DNA of 52,874 bases from Bacteroides sp. Lineage in GTDB: Bacteria; Bacteroidota; Bacteroidia; Bacteroidales; Bacteroidaceae. How positions within the stretch are numbered: the first letter of the stretch is position 1; each line of letters begins with the position of its first letter. The DNA lies in NCBI GenBank assembly GCA_019414725.1, contig DXLM01000012.1, positions 1 to 52,874 of the forward strand, read 5' to 3'. A program made the translations under genes and the position numbers. The notes beneath the pieces are model-generated. The model was not told the origin of the DNA. It made no database searches and saw nothing but the letters and a program-made list of their open reading frames with translations. This document shows positions 1 to 10,100 of this stretch, piece by piece.

Positions 1-10
1 AACATGAAAA

Positions 11-47
11 TAGGAGATAAACGCCTATGATTAATGTTTACCTCCTA
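11..47 (-). terminator. Terminator of rnr
   Basis: A 12-bp stem with one mismatch or wobble (positions 11-22 against 36-47) lies just past the rnr stop codon. Read leftward it is followed by TTTTC, as expected for an intrinsic terminator. Confidence 0.7.
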
Positions 48-66
48 CTCGATTTACACTGTTTCT

Positions 67-2217
67 TTATTCGTCAGCAAGGATGAAATCAAGCTGCTTC
101 TTTTCCAGGTTAGCACGGGCTACCTTAATTTTTACCGGGTCGCCAAGACTGAATTTGCGATGATGACGCCGTCCGATAAGACAGTAGTTCTTCTCGTCGA
201 ACTCATAGTAGTCGTTACCCAGATCACGCATAGAAACCATACCTTCACATTTGTTCTCGTTGACTTCTACATAAAGTCCCCATTCAGTGACTCCTGATAT
301 AACTCCATCATAAACGTTTCCGATACGCTCACTCATAAATTCTACTTGTTTGTATTTGATGGATGCACGTTCGGCACTGGCAGCAGTCTGCTCCATAGCA
401 GAGCTATGTTCGCATAATTCTTCATACTTATCAGCTTGTGCAGTTCTTCCTCCTGCAAGGTAGCGGGTAAGTAACCGGTGAACCATCAAGTCCGGATAAC
501 GGCGAATTGGAGAAGTGAAATGTGTATAGAAATCGAATGCCAGCCCATAGTGCCCGATATTATAAATAGAATATCTTGCTTTCTGCATGGCACGTAATGA
601 AACGGTTTCTATCAGATTCTGTTCTTTTTTACCTTCAATGTCGCTCAGCAGTCGGTTGATTGACTTAGATACATCTGTTTTACTTCCTCCTGTACGTATC
701 TTGTAGCCAAAACGTGCTATAAACTGACTCAGGTTATCCAGTTTGTCCGGATCAGGCAAGTCATGGATACGGTAAGGAAATACCTTTGGCTTTTTATTCT
801 TAGGAACTTTTCCGATATGTTCGGCTACCGTACGATTTGCCAGCAACATGAATTCCTCTATCAGCTTGTTTGCCTCTTTGGAAACCTTGAAGTATACACT
901 CAAAGGTTTTCCTTTTTCATCTATTTCAAATTTTACTTCACAACGGTCGAAGTTAATGGCACCGGCAGCCATTCGCTTTTCACGAAGAATTTGTGCAAGC
1001 TTATTCAGTTGAAGTATTTCTTCCTTATAATCTCCTTCTCCTGTCTCGATGATGTTTTGTGCTTCTTCATAAGTGAAACGGCGATTCGATTTGATGACTG
1101 TATGACGAATACGGTAATCTTTTATTTCTGCCTTTTCATTCATATTGAAAATAACAGAATAAGCCAGCTTCTCTTCGTCTGGACGCAGTGAGCAGATAAA
1201 ATTACAAAGACGTTCGGGCAGCATCGGAATAGTACGGTCTACCAGATACACGGAAGTAGCTCGTTTTACAGCTTCTTTATCGATGATGCTACCTTCTTTT
1301 ACATAATGTGAAACATCAGCAATGTGTACACCTACTTCCCATAATCCCGGTTTCAACTGACGGATAGAAAGTGCGTCGTCGAAGTCTTTGGCATCTTTGG
1401 GGTCGATGGTAAAAGTTACGATATCGCGGAAGTCTTCACGTTCTGCATAGTCTTCAGGAGTTATTTCTGCCGATATCTTTTCGGCAGCAGCCTCTACAGC
1501 TTGCGGATAGATATAAGGCAATCCGTATTCAGCAAGAATGGCATGCATTTCTGTTGTGTTCTCACCTGCTTTCCCTAAAATATCTATAACTTCTCCAAAC
1601 GGATTTTTTGCTTCTTCGGGCCATTCGGTTATCTTGACCACAGCTTTATCTCCGTTTTTCCCTCCCTTCAACTTTTCTTTAGGAATGAAGATGTCATTGG
1701 CAAGTGTATTGCTTTCTGTAAGAAGGAATGCATAGTTTTTGCTGACTTTCAGAGTTCCTACGAAATTGGTATTGGCATGTTCCAGAATTTCAATAACTTG
1801 TCCTTCTATTTCATGTCGACGGCGTTTGGCACAAAGGATAATCTTAACTTTGTCATTATTCATGGCATGCGCAGAATTGCGTTCTGCTACAAAGACAGGC
1901 TCTCCACCATCTTCCGGAATAAAAAGATTTTTTCCGTTGCTTTTACGCTGGAATGTTCCGGTCATAATCTGACCTTTATCATTCAGCTTATAATGTCCTT
2001 TTTCTGTTTCTATCAGAAAATTATCTTCTGCCATTTCCTGAACGATATCGGCACAAAGCATTTTCAATGGATGAGTAGTTAGTTTCAGTCCGGTGAACAA
2101 CTGTTTCATACCGAAACTTTCCATTGGCTTCATACGGAAATAATTGACCAGCATCTCTGCCAGTTCTTTTTTCTTCATATATTTTCCGCCTTTTTTTTCT
2201 TTCTTTTTCTTTGCCAT
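67..2217 (-). CDS. rnr: Ribonuclease R (RNB/S1 exoribonuclease)
   Basis: A processive 3'-5' exoribonuclease that degrades structured RNA in the cytoplasm. The 716-residue protein has a Lys-rich N-terminus, a winged-helix/cold-shock region, then the RNB catalytic domain with the acidic signature TIDPKDAKDFDDALS that binds the metal ions. A C-terminal S1 domain (GVISGVTEWGLYVEV) ends close to the stop. The length is normal for bacterial RNase R. It is monocistronic: an SDR gene diverges upstream and a terminator hairpin follows. I see no TAnnTTTG box in the short upstream gap. The identification is firm; RNase II is excluded by the N-terminal extension and overall size. Confidence 0.95.
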   Translation of the reverse strand: MAKKKKEKKGGKYMKKKELAEMLVNYFRMKPMESFGMKQLFTGLKLTTHPLKMLCADIVQEMAEDNFLIETEKGHYKLNDKGQIMTGTFQRKSNGKNLFIPEDGGEPVFVAERNSAHAMNNDKVKIILCAKRRRHEIEGQVIEILEHANTNFVGTLKVSKNYAFLLTESNTLANDIFIPKEKLKGGKNGDKAVVKITEWPEEAKNPFGEVIDILGKAGENTTEMHAILAEYGLPYIYPQAVEAAAEKISAEITPEDYAEREDFRDIVTFTIDPKDAKDFDDALSIRQLKPGLWEVGVHIADVSHYVKEGSIIDKEAVKRATSVYLVDRTIPMLPERLCNFICSLRPDEEKLAYSVIFNMNEKAEIKDYRIRHTVIKSNRRFTYEEAQNIIETGEGDYKEEILQLNKLAQILREKRMAAGAINFDRCEVKFEIDEKGKPLSVYFKVSKEANKLIEEFMLLANRTVAEHIGKVPKNKKPKVFPYRIHDLPDPDKLDNLSQFIARFGYKIRTGGSKTDVSKSINRLLSDIEGKKEQNLIETVSLRAMQKARYSIYNIGHYGLAFDFYTHFTSPIRRYPDLMVHRLLTRYLAGGRTAQADKYEELCEHSSAMEQTAASAERASIKYKQVEFMSERIGNVYDGVISGVTEWGLYVEVNENKCEGMVSMRDLGNDYYEFDEKNYCLIGRRHHRKFSLGDPVKIKVARANLEKKQLDFILADE

Positions 2218-2360
2218 AATCGTAATGTTTTAATTTGCTGCTGTAACCTTTGGAATAACCAGCCTGATACAACAACTGTTTCTTTCACAAAGTAAACAAA
2301 ATAAATGGAATAAAGGAGCAATAACTCGCTATATTTTAAGGTAGAAAGGTGAGAAACTAT

Positions 2361-2368
2361 TATCTTTG
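2361..2368 (+). promoter_or_regulatory. -7 box of the SDR dehydrogenase gene
   Basis: TATCTTTG matches the Bacteroidetes -7 consensus TAnnTTTG. It ends only 4 nt before the chosen ATG at 2373, which implies a leaderless or nearly leaderless mRNA and rules out the longer ORF start at 2349. Confidence 0.6.
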
Positions 2369-2372
2369 CCGC

Positions 2373-3383
2373 ATGGAGAAAAAAGTATTGGTAACCGGAG
2401 CAAGCGGCTTTATCGGAAGCTTTTTGGTAGAAGGAGGGCTGGAGCGCGGTATGCAGGTATGGGCTGGTGTACGTAAGAGCAGTAGCAGGAAATATTTGCA
2501 AGATAGCCGTATCAGTTTTGCTGAGCTTGATTTTACTGATTCCGACCGTTTGGAAGAACAATTGAAGCAACATAAACTGGAGCATGGTGGATGGGATTAC
2601 ATCATTCATTGTGCAGGGGTGACGAAGTGCCGTGACAAAGCAGATTTTGAAATAGGTAATTATTGGGCCACTCGTCATTTTATTGAAACATTGATGCGTT
2701 TGGAGATGCTTCCCGAACAATTCATTTATATCAGTTCGTTGAGTATCTTCGGACCGATAAGGGAAAAAGACTATTCTCCCATTTGTGAACAAGATACGCC
2801 TCGCCCTAATACAGCTTATGGGGTAAGTAAGCTGCATTCGGAAGAATACTTGCAGAAGCTGAAGGATTTTCCGTATGTCATATTCCGTCCGACAGGAGTT
2901 TATGGTCCTCGGGAGAAAGACTATTTCCTGATGGTCGAATCGATTTCCCGTCATGTTGATTTTGCTGCCGGATTTCGTCGGCAGGATATAACATTTGTGT
3001 ATGTCAAGGACCTGGTTCAAGCTGTATATCGCGCTATTGATAAGAAAGTAGTGCGCAGAGCTTATTTTGTAAGTGACGGATATGTATATAATAGCCGGAC
3101 ATTTTCTGATTTAATCCAAAAAGAGTTAGGCAATCCGTGGTTGATACGTTTTACATGTCCGTTGGCTTTGCTTAAAGTAATATCTTTCTTTGCTGAAAAC
3201 ATAGCCCGACTATTTCATAAATCGAGCACATTGAATCTGGATAAGTATAAAATAATGAAGCAGCGTAACTGGCAATGTGATATTACTCCATTGGAAAAAG
3301 AATTAGGCTATCGGGCAGAATACCCGTTAGAGAGAGGTGTAAAAGAGATTATTGCATGGTATAAAAAGGAGAAATGGCTATAA
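2373..3383 (+). CDS. NAD(P)-dependent epimerase/dehydratase (extended SDR)
   Basis: A Rossmann-fold oxidoreductase of 336 residues. The N-terminal nucleotide motif is TGASGFIGS, and the catalytic Tyr-Lys pair is in YGVSK after an ISSLS strand, all typical of extended SDRs. The ATG at 2373 is preferred because the -7 promoter box lies inside the longer ORF. The downstream membrane gene starts inside its last codons (10-bp overlap), so the two are translationally coupled and probably act on one lipid pathway. In B. thetaiotaomicron a 3-ketosphinganine reductase has been assigned to locus BT_0972; I suspect this could be the same activity but cannot show orthology. Sugar-nucleotide epimerase is the main alternative. 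Confidence 0.8.
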   Translation: MEKKVLVTGASGFIGSFLVEGGLERGMQVWAGVRKSSSRKYLQDSRISFAELDFTDSDRLEEQLKQHKLEHGGWDYIIHCAGVTKCRDKADFEIGNYWATRHFIETLMRLEMLPEQFIYISSLSIFGPIREKDYSPICEQDTPRPNTAYGVSKLHSEEYLQKLKDFPYVIFRPTGVYGPREKDYFLMVESISRHVDFAAGFRRQDITFVYVKDLVQAVYRAIDKKVVRRAYFVSDGYVYNSRTFSDLIQKELGNPWLIRFTCPLALLKVISFFAENIARLFHKSSTLNLDKYKIMKQRNWQCDITPLEKELGYRAEYPLERGVKEIIAWYKKEKWL

Positions 3384-4348
3384 AATTGTTTGAACGTGTA
3401 GATAGTGGAAGGGGATTGTTTGCAGTAGAAACAATTAGCTTGATATACAATGCTTTAACATCTTTGCTGATTTTATTGCTTTTTCCTCGTATGGATCATC
3501 CGGGCATGATGCTGCTGGAGCGTCTGGGTATTGTTATTCTGACGTTTGTCCTGATATTTCTGTATCAGGCTTTTCCCTGTCGTCTGACGGCTTTTGTCCG
3601 TATGGCTGTGCAGATGAGTCTGCTCGCTTACTGGTATCCGGATACATTTGAGTTTAACCGTCTGTTTCCTAACCTGGATTATTTATTTGCTCATGCTGAG
3701 CAGATATTGTTTGGCTGTCAGCCTGCTGTTGAATTCAGCAAGCTCTGTCCTTCCATATGGTTCAGTGAACCTTTCAATATGGGCTACTTCTTTTATTATC
3801 CGATGATACTGGTGGTAGTGGTATATTATTTTCTGAACCGGTTTGAATGGTTCGAAAAGATTTGCTTCGTACTGGTTACCTCATTTTTCATTTATTATTT
3901 TGTCTATATAATGTTACCCGTAGCGGGACCTCAGTTCTATTTTCCGGCTATCGGGATGGATAAGGTAAACGCCTGCATTTTCCCTGCTATTGGGGACTAC
4001 TTTAATACCAATGATTATCTGATACCTGGTCCGGGCTTTGAGCACGGTTTGTTCTATCAGCTTGTCGAGGCTTCACAGGAAGTTGGAGAACGTCCTACCG
4101 CAGCTTTTCCCAGTTCACATGTAGGAATATCTACTATTGTAATGATAATGGCATGGCGTGTAAACAAGAAACTGGCTTATGTGCTGGCTCCTTTCTATAT
4201 TCTTCTTTGCTGCGCTACTGTATATATTCAGGCGCATTATCTGATAGATGCCATCGTAGGTTTTGTATCGGCATTCTTTGTTTACCAGCTTGCTACATTG
4301 ATGTATAAAAGATGGTTTATCTCACCAGTTTTTAAGCTGATGGGATAA
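3374..4348 (+). CDS. PAP2-superfamily membrane protein, IPC-synthase-like
   Basis: A polytopic membrane protein of 324 residues. Hydrophobic helices fill the first ~200 residues. The C-terminal part carries the lipid phosphatase/phosphotransferase motifs FPSSH (His249) and AHYLIDAIVG (His288, Asp292), arranged as in the PAP2_3 group that includes inositol phosphorylceramide synthases. It would act at the inner membrane on a lipid-phosphate substrate. It overlaps the SDR gene by 10 bp. Bacteroidetes make sphingolipids, so head-group transfer to ceramide is plausible, but this is inference; a plain lipid phosphatase fits equally well. Confidence 0.75.
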   Translation: MAIKLFERVDSGRGLFAVETISLIYNALTSLLILLLFPRMDHPGMMLLERLGIVILTFVLIFLYQAFPCRLTAFVRMAVQMSLLAYWYPDTFEFNRLFPNLDYLFAHAEQILFGCQPAVEFSKLCPSIWFSEPFNMGYFFYYPMILVVVVYYFLNRFEWFEKICFVLVTSFFIYYFVYIMLPVAGPQFYFPAIGMDKVNACIFPAIGDYFNTNDYLIPGPGFEHGLFYQLVEASQEVGERPTAAFPSSHVGISTIVMIMAWRVNKKLAYVLAPFYILLCCATVYIQAHYLIDAIVGFVSAFFVYQLATLMYKRWFISPVFKLMG

Positions 4349-4357
4349 ACTGTTCTA

Positions 4358-5344
4358 TTATTCTCCTCCGAAAGTGCTTTCTATATGATCGAGTATTCCG
4401 TTCAGCTCCGGCAATGTTTCTGCGCGAAGCATGGCTATACGTGTATCCTTAAAATTAGGAATGCCTTTAAACAATGGAGATGCAGCCAGATGACGGCGGA
4501 CATGAAGAATACCTCGGCGTTCGTCGAGCAGATTGACACTATCTTGTACTTCACGGCGTAAGACGTCCATTTTCCATTTGAATGACAAAGGAGGAAGTTC
4601 TTCTCCAGTTTTCAGGTAATGTTTTACTTCTTTGAATATCCATGGGCGTCCGAAGCTGGCACGGCCTATCATAATGGCATCCACTCCGTAACGGTCGAAG
4701 CATTCTTGTGCACGCTGTGGAGTTGTAACATCGCCATTACCGATAATAGGAATATGCATACGTGGATTATTCTTGACCTCACCGATCAGTGTCCAATCGG
4801 CTTCACCTGTATACATTTGTGCTCGTGTACGTCCGTGTATGGTTAAAGCTTCGATACCACAGTCTTGCAGCTGTTCTGCCAGTTCGACGATGATTTTGTG
4901 TTCCGCATCCCATCCCAGACGGGTCTTTACCGTTACCGGAATTTTTACGGCATCAACAACAGCCTTGGTTATCTCCAGCATTTTCGGAACATTCTGCAAC
5001 ATTCCGGAACCAGCTCCTTTACCTGCTACACGTTTTACTGGGCAACCGAAATTCAAGTCCAGAATATCTGGATTGGCTTGTTCCACAATACGGGCAGCTT
5101 CTACCATGGTATCAGTATCTTTCCCATATATCTGAATGGCAACAGGACGTTCTGCATCACTGATGTTCAGTTTTAACATGGTTTTTCCAACTGAGCGAAT
5201 CAAGGCATCGCTCGATACAAATTCGGTATATACCATGTCTGCTCCAAATTCTTTGCACAGCAAGCGGAATGCGGGGTCTGTTACGTCCTCCATAGGAGCA
5301 AGCAGTACAGGCTTGTTGCCCAGATCAATATTTCTTATTTTCAT
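4358..5344 (-). CDS. dusB: tRNA-dihydrouridine synthase B
   Basis: An FMN-dependent enzyme that reduces specific uridines in tRNA to dihydrouridine. The 328-residue TIM barrel opens with LLAPMEDVTDPAFR, has the catalytic Cys101 in LNFGCPVKR followed by GKGAGSGML, and has the IHGRTR and GNGDV flavin/phosphate motifs. The length is usual. It converges on the PAP2-like gene with only a 9-bp gap and has its own promoter at 5427-5434. Assignment to DusB rather than DusA/C rests on general similarity. Confidence 0.93.
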   Translation of the reverse strand: MKIRNIDLGNKPVLLAPMEDVTDPAFRLLCKEFGADMVYTEFVSSDALIRSVGKTMLKLNISDAERPVAIQIYGKDTDTMVEAARIVEQANPDILDLNFGCPVKRVAGKGAGSGMLQNVPKMLEITKAVVDAVKIPVTVKTRLGWDAEHKIIVELAEQLQDCGIEALTIHGRTRAQMYTGEADWTLIGEVKNNPRMHIPIIGNGDVTTPQRAQECFDRYGVDAIMIGRASFGRPWIFKEVKHYLKTGEELPPLSFKWKMDVLRREVQDSVNLLDERRGILHVRRHLAASPLFKGIPNFKDTRIAMLRAETLPELNGILDHIESTFGGE

Positions 5345-5364
5345 CGTTATGTTTTATAGGGTTT

Positions 5365-5378
5365 CACTGCAAGCAGTG
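5365..5378 (-). other. Small hairpin in the dusB leader
   Basis: A perfect 6-bp inverted repeat, CACTGC-AA-GCAGTG, lies 20-34 nt upstream of the dusB ATG, downstream of its -7 box. Its role is unknown; it may shape translation initiation. Confidence 0.35.
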
Positions 5379-5426
5379 CAGGTAAAAATTTGAGTACAAT
5401 TATAAACAGATTGTTGAATATCGCTG

Positions 5427-5434
5427 CAAAATTA
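5427..5434 (-). promoter_or_regulatory. -7 box of dusB
   Basis: On the minus strand this reads TAATTTTG, matching TAnnTTTG, about 83 nt upstream of the dusB start codon. Confidence 0.55.
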
Positions 5435-5446
5435 ATAAATAAAAGA

Positions 5447-5489
5447 AATCCTCCCAAACCGGAAGGATTACCTTTCGTCTGGGAGGATT
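5447..5489 (-). terminator. Terminator of the susC-susD operon
   Basis: A perfect 10-bp stem (AATCCTCCCA with TGGGAGGATT) lies 22 nt after the SusD stop. Leftward it is followed by a T-rich run (TTCTTTTATTTATT). Confidence 0.8.
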
Positions 5490-5510
5490 AAGTATTGTTT
5501 GAACTACCAC

Positions 5511-7145
5511 TTATCGGTAGATGCTCAATTTAGGATGATCGTTGTACAGATTTTGATTTTGCAGTTCTTCTTTTTCTGTGATACGGAACAGGTAATATTT
5601 GCTGTTCACTTCGAAATCAGAACCGTCAGGGAACTTCAATGTAGAATGTCCGCTGATAAGCATACAATTTTTTTCTTTATACTCGTCACTTGCATCTTCC
5701 GGAGCTAATATTACATCACCGTTTTCATCCAGTTTTGGAGTTCTTATTTCCTGGCCTTTGCTGTCGTGTGTAATATCTGCCATTGCGTACTTCTCAAATT
5801 TCTTACGTTCTACTGATTGCTGGTTACGGATGATATCGGTCAGTGAGAAACCTTCTCCCCACAGCTCTTTACGGCGTTCCAGCCAGATTTCTTTCAACAG
5901 TTCATCACCAGTAGCGGTAACGGCTGGCGATTCGAATCCCTCTTTCATGCGAGCATCACGAAGTTCTTTCAGAAGTGTCTGTGCTTCACCAGTTTTTCCA
6001 CTGATATGTGCAGCTGCTTCTGCCTTGATCAGGTACATTTCTGCCACACGCATCATGATGACATCTCCTAACATATTATTGATATCAGCGAACAGGAATT
6101 TATAGTTAAGCATGGCACACTCGCCGTAACCTGTATTCAAGCCCCATTTAAACAGATCTCTACGGTAGTCATTCTTATCAAACAGTTCCTTGAAGTAAGG
6201 GTCTGTGTTGAAGTTTGTATAACCACCACCTGGAGTTGTTGTATCTTTATAATAGAAGTTATAAGCTGGAAGGTTATCATCCAACGTACAAGAGTATCCC
6301 CACATCCATTCTTTGTTCAGTGCGTTGTTGAAACCTGACTTGTATTCCGCTTCGCTCATCAGGTAGCTATTTTTCAGCTTCATAGCCTCATCTGCATATT
6401 TGTATGCATCTTCCCACTTACGTGCATATAAGCTTGCACGTGCTCTCAGACCGGTTACAACAGTATGGTCGATTTTGTACTGATCTGTTGCATTCGAACC
6501 GCGATTGTAATCTTCCGGAATCAGGTCGTAACCCCATTTCAAATCGTTTAATGCCTGTTCGTATACTTCCGATACACTTGCGGCCGGCTTTCCTGTTGTC
6601 GCCATATCGTAGTCGGTTGGTTCTGTATAGATAGGTACACAAACAGCATCCGGATCTTTATCGATAGCGAAAGAATAATGGCTTGCCAGTAACATGTACA
6701 AGAAACCACGAGTAGCATAAGCTTGTCCCTTGATGCGATTCTTTTCTGCCTGATCTCCTGAAATACCGTCGATGTTCTTGATAACGGCATTACAGTTGTT
6801 AATCGGATCGTAAACCATGTCCCACATTACATCGTTTATTTCTCCACGTCCGTAACCATTAGTCAGATTGTAACTGGAAGAATAACCATAGCTGGTTGTT
6901 CTTACGACGTCCGAACCTGCAAAATCATCATTGATCATGATAGCTCCATATCCGATAGATGCGTAAGTAGAACCAGAGTTAAAGATATAGTTCCAGGATC
7001 CTCTGATTATACGGTCAGCGTTTTCCAGATTTTTGAATACAACATCTGCTTCAAGTGAAGTTGTAGGAGCTGTATCTAGGTCACAGGCTGTTACAGAGCA
7101 AGCAGCCAGTGCAGCAAGGCATATATTTTTATAATTGAATTTCAT
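5511..7145 (-). CDS. SusD/RagB-family outer-membrane nutrient-binding lipoprotein
   Basis: A surface lipoprotein that captures a nutrient and closes the lid of its SusC partner. The 544-residue sequence starts with a lipoprotein signal peptide ending in VTAC (Cys21), followed by DTAPTTSLEADVVFKN, a typical SusD mature N-terminus. It then has the SusD helical repeats, including RIKGQAYATRGFLYMLL and the C-terminal EIWLERRKELWGEGF. It follows its SusC gene by 14 bp in the same operon and ends at a terminator. No glycoside hydrolase, lyase, sigma/anti-sigma or SusR-like gene is adjacent, so the ligand cannot be inferred. Confidence 0.93.
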   Translation of the reverse strand: MKFNYKNICLAALAACSVTACDLDTAPTTSLEADVVFKNLENADRIIRGSWNYIFNSGSTYASIGYGAIMINDDFAGSDVVRTTSYGYSSSYNLTNGYGRGEINDVMWDMVYDPINNCNAVIKNIDGISGDQAEKNRIKGQAYATRGFLYMLLASHYSFAIDKDPDAVCVPIYTEPTDYDMATTGKPAASVSEVYEQALNDLKWGYDLIPEDYNRGSNATDQYKIDHTVVTGLRARASLYARKWEDAYKYADEAMKLKNSYLMSEAEYKSGFNNALNKEWMWGYSCTLDDNLPAYNFYYKDTTTPGGGYTNFNTDPYFKELFDKNDYRRDLFKWGLNTGYGECAMLNYKFLFADINNMLGDVIMMRVAEMYLIKAEAAAHISGKTGEAQTLLKELRDARMKEGFESPAVTATGDELLKEIWLERRKELWGEGFSLTDIIRNQQSVERKKFEKYAMADITHDSKGQEIRTPKLDENGDVILAPEDASDEYKEKNCMLISGHSTLKFPDGSDFEVNSKYYLFRITEKEELQNQNLYNDHPKLSIYR

Positions 7146-7159
7146 ATCTAGTCTATTTA

Positions 7160-10100
7160 TTAAAGAGTTACATTAATACCAAATGAGAATGTTTTCATTG
7201 CCGGATAGCGGTATGATACGACACCGCTGATAGGCTGTTCAGGATCAAGACCTTGCTGGTGACTGAATGTCAACAGGTTCTCTCCCTGAACGAAGATGCT
7301 GGCATCTTTCAGTGTGGCAAAATGTATCCAGTTTTTAGGCAAAGTATAGCTTAATGTAACAGTTTTCAAACGCAGGAATGAGCGGTTTACCAACCAGCGG
7401 CTTGAACTGCTTGTGAAATAGCTTGTCTGGTTGTACGACAGACGTGGAATGTCTGTGTATCGGTTTTCCGGTGTCCAGCGGTTCAGCATATCTTCACTCA
7501 TAGAGCTACCGTTTCCACCTTTTACGCTCATCATGCTAATCTTGTCGTTGTTATACAGCTTACCTCCGATTGCATAAGAGAACAGCATAGATAATGACAG
7601 GTTTTTCCAGCTAAGATCTGACTGGAAACCACCACTCAACTTAGGCAGTGAGCTGCCTACCTTCACCTTATCGTCTGGTGTCAGGCTAGAGTAGTCTTCG
7701 GTTACCTGACGGCTGCCATCTTCTGCGGTGTAATACCACTGTGGTTTACCGTTTTCCGGATTTACACCAGCCCATTCATACAACCAGAAATCATATAATG
7801 AGCCACCTTTTACCCATTTCTTTGAGCTCTGCCACATAACATCGGTTGGCAGTTCTACGATTTCATTCTTATAAGTAGTTGCATTCAAGCTCAGTTTCCA
7901 AGTCCAGTCTTTTGTCATAACTGGAGTACCACTGATTGTAAATTCCCAACCATAGTTCTTCAGTTTACCGATGTTGGCATCGATACTTGAGAATCCACTT
8001 GAAGGAACCAGGTCGCGGGCAAACAACAAATCTTTAGAAGAACGTTGGAAGAATTCGATAGTACCGTTCAAACGGTTGCTCCAAAATCCAAAATCCAAAC
8101 CTACGTTTAAGTTCAAGTTTGTTTCCCAGCTCAATTCCGGAGTTTCCAAACGTGATGCGTGCAGAGTAGACTCACCCAGTGAGCTGCCGATTGAATAGAG
8201 AGCCTTATATGCATAGTAACCTACATTGTCATTACCTTGTGCACCGTAACTTGCACGAAGGGTCAGGTTGCTCAGCCAGTTATTGCTTGCTTCTTCCAGG
8301 AATTTCTCACGTGAGATTTTCCATGAACCTCCGAATGACCAGAAAGTACCCCAGCGATGATCCGGATGGAAACGTGAAGAACCGTCGGTACGAACTGAAG
8401 CCGATACAAAATATTTGCTCTTATAAGAATATTCGGCACTTCCGAAGAAACTCAGCAATTTGTACTGGTCGCTGTTTCCACCGAAGCTGCTCAATGTAGA
8501 AGCTACATCTGGTTCAAAATAACCGTCAGTAATGACACCCGTTCTTGATCCGCTGAAATTTGATGTGTTAAATTCGTAATATTCCTGACCTGCCATCAGA
8601 CGAACATCATGATCTTCTTTGAAAGTATGGTTCCAGTTGATAACGTTGTTGTATGTCATACCGGTAGTACGGTCGTTTCCTTTTTCTACACTACCTGTCA
8701 ACGGTTGTTTACCGTAGGTTGGGTTGTTGTAGTTGTGAGTAAACTTGCTATCATAGTCAATGTTCAAAGACATTTTGTAGCTTAAACCTTCGATCGGAGT
8801 AATTTGCAAGTAACCACGTATAGATGCAGCATCACGCTTGTACTCTTTCTTGTCGTACAGCATAGACTGTGCGAAGTTATAACCGTTGTATGAACCTTTA
8901 CGGTAAGTACCATAATCGTAAACACGGTTTCCATTTTCATCCAGGATATATTCTCCTGTTGTCATATCACGTTCATAAACAGGATAGAAAGAAGGAATGT
9001 CGCGTGCCGCCAATACAATATTGCCGATAGCTGTATCATTCTGCTTCGGGTAATTTTGTATAGAATGGCTGGCTGCTACATTCAGTCCGACCTGTAACCA
9101 TTTACGCAGATCGGTTGTGATGTTAGAACGCAAGTTGTAACGCTTGAATCCTGAACAGATGTAAGCACCCTGATCGTCCAGGTAGCCTAAAGAAAAATAA
9201 TATTTAGTTTTTTCACTACCTCCTGAAACACTTGCATTCAAGTCTGTATAGTGAGCGTCTTGTGTCAGGGCATCTTCCCAACTGTCGTTCCACAGAGGAG
9301 TTGCGCCGGCTACAATTTTTCCGTCTGTTCCTACAGGCTGCGGATAATTTGTTCCGTAAGGATTAATACCCAGACCTCCTGTTTGTGTAGTAGCAACGAT
9401 AGAAGAAGCTTTTTGTGCTGCTTCAACAGGGTCTGATCCGTTGTCAATATAGCTGTTGCGCAAAGCTTCCCATTGCAGCATAAAATAATCGTTTGTACTC
9501 AACTGGTCGTAATCGCGTACGGCACGGCTTGAGAAACCATATTTTGCTGATAACTGAATTGTCGGAGCAGAACCGTTCTGTCCTTGCTTCGTTGTAATCA
9601 TGATAACACCGTTTGCTGCACGAGAACCGTAAAGAGAGGCAGCAGCGGCATCCTTCAGAACTGTAACTGAAGCGATATCCTGTGAAGAAATAGAAGACAA
9701 TTTACCATCATACGGAACACCATCGACTACATATAACGGTGTCTGAGATGCATTGGCAGAACCTACACCACGAATGTAAATGTTAGCATCTTCTCCCGGC
9801 TGTCCGCTTGTAGAGAATGACTGCAAACCTGCTACTGTTCCCTGTAATGCTTTTGATACACTTGAAACCTGTGAAGCTGCTACAATTTTCTTGTCGATAA
9901 CGCTGGCAGAACCTGTAAAAGTAGATTTTTTGGCAGTACCATATGGCACGGCAATAACTACTTCTTCCATGGCTATAGAAGATTCCTTCAAATCAACGTT
10001 GATGACTTTTTGTCCTTTTACCGGCATTTCTACGGTTTCATATCCGATGAATGAGAACACCAGTGTGCTTTTTGCTTCAACTTGTAGTGAATAACTACCG

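Noticed and set aside
2175..3020. 281-codon open frame on the minus strand
   Set aside because: Antisense to the SDR gene, which has clear family motifs. The translated minus-strand frame shows no motif and is a shadow.
6548..6790. Open frame within susD and several similar frames within susC
   Set aside because: Alternative-frame shadows of the SusD/SusC coding sequence with no signal peptide or motif of their own.
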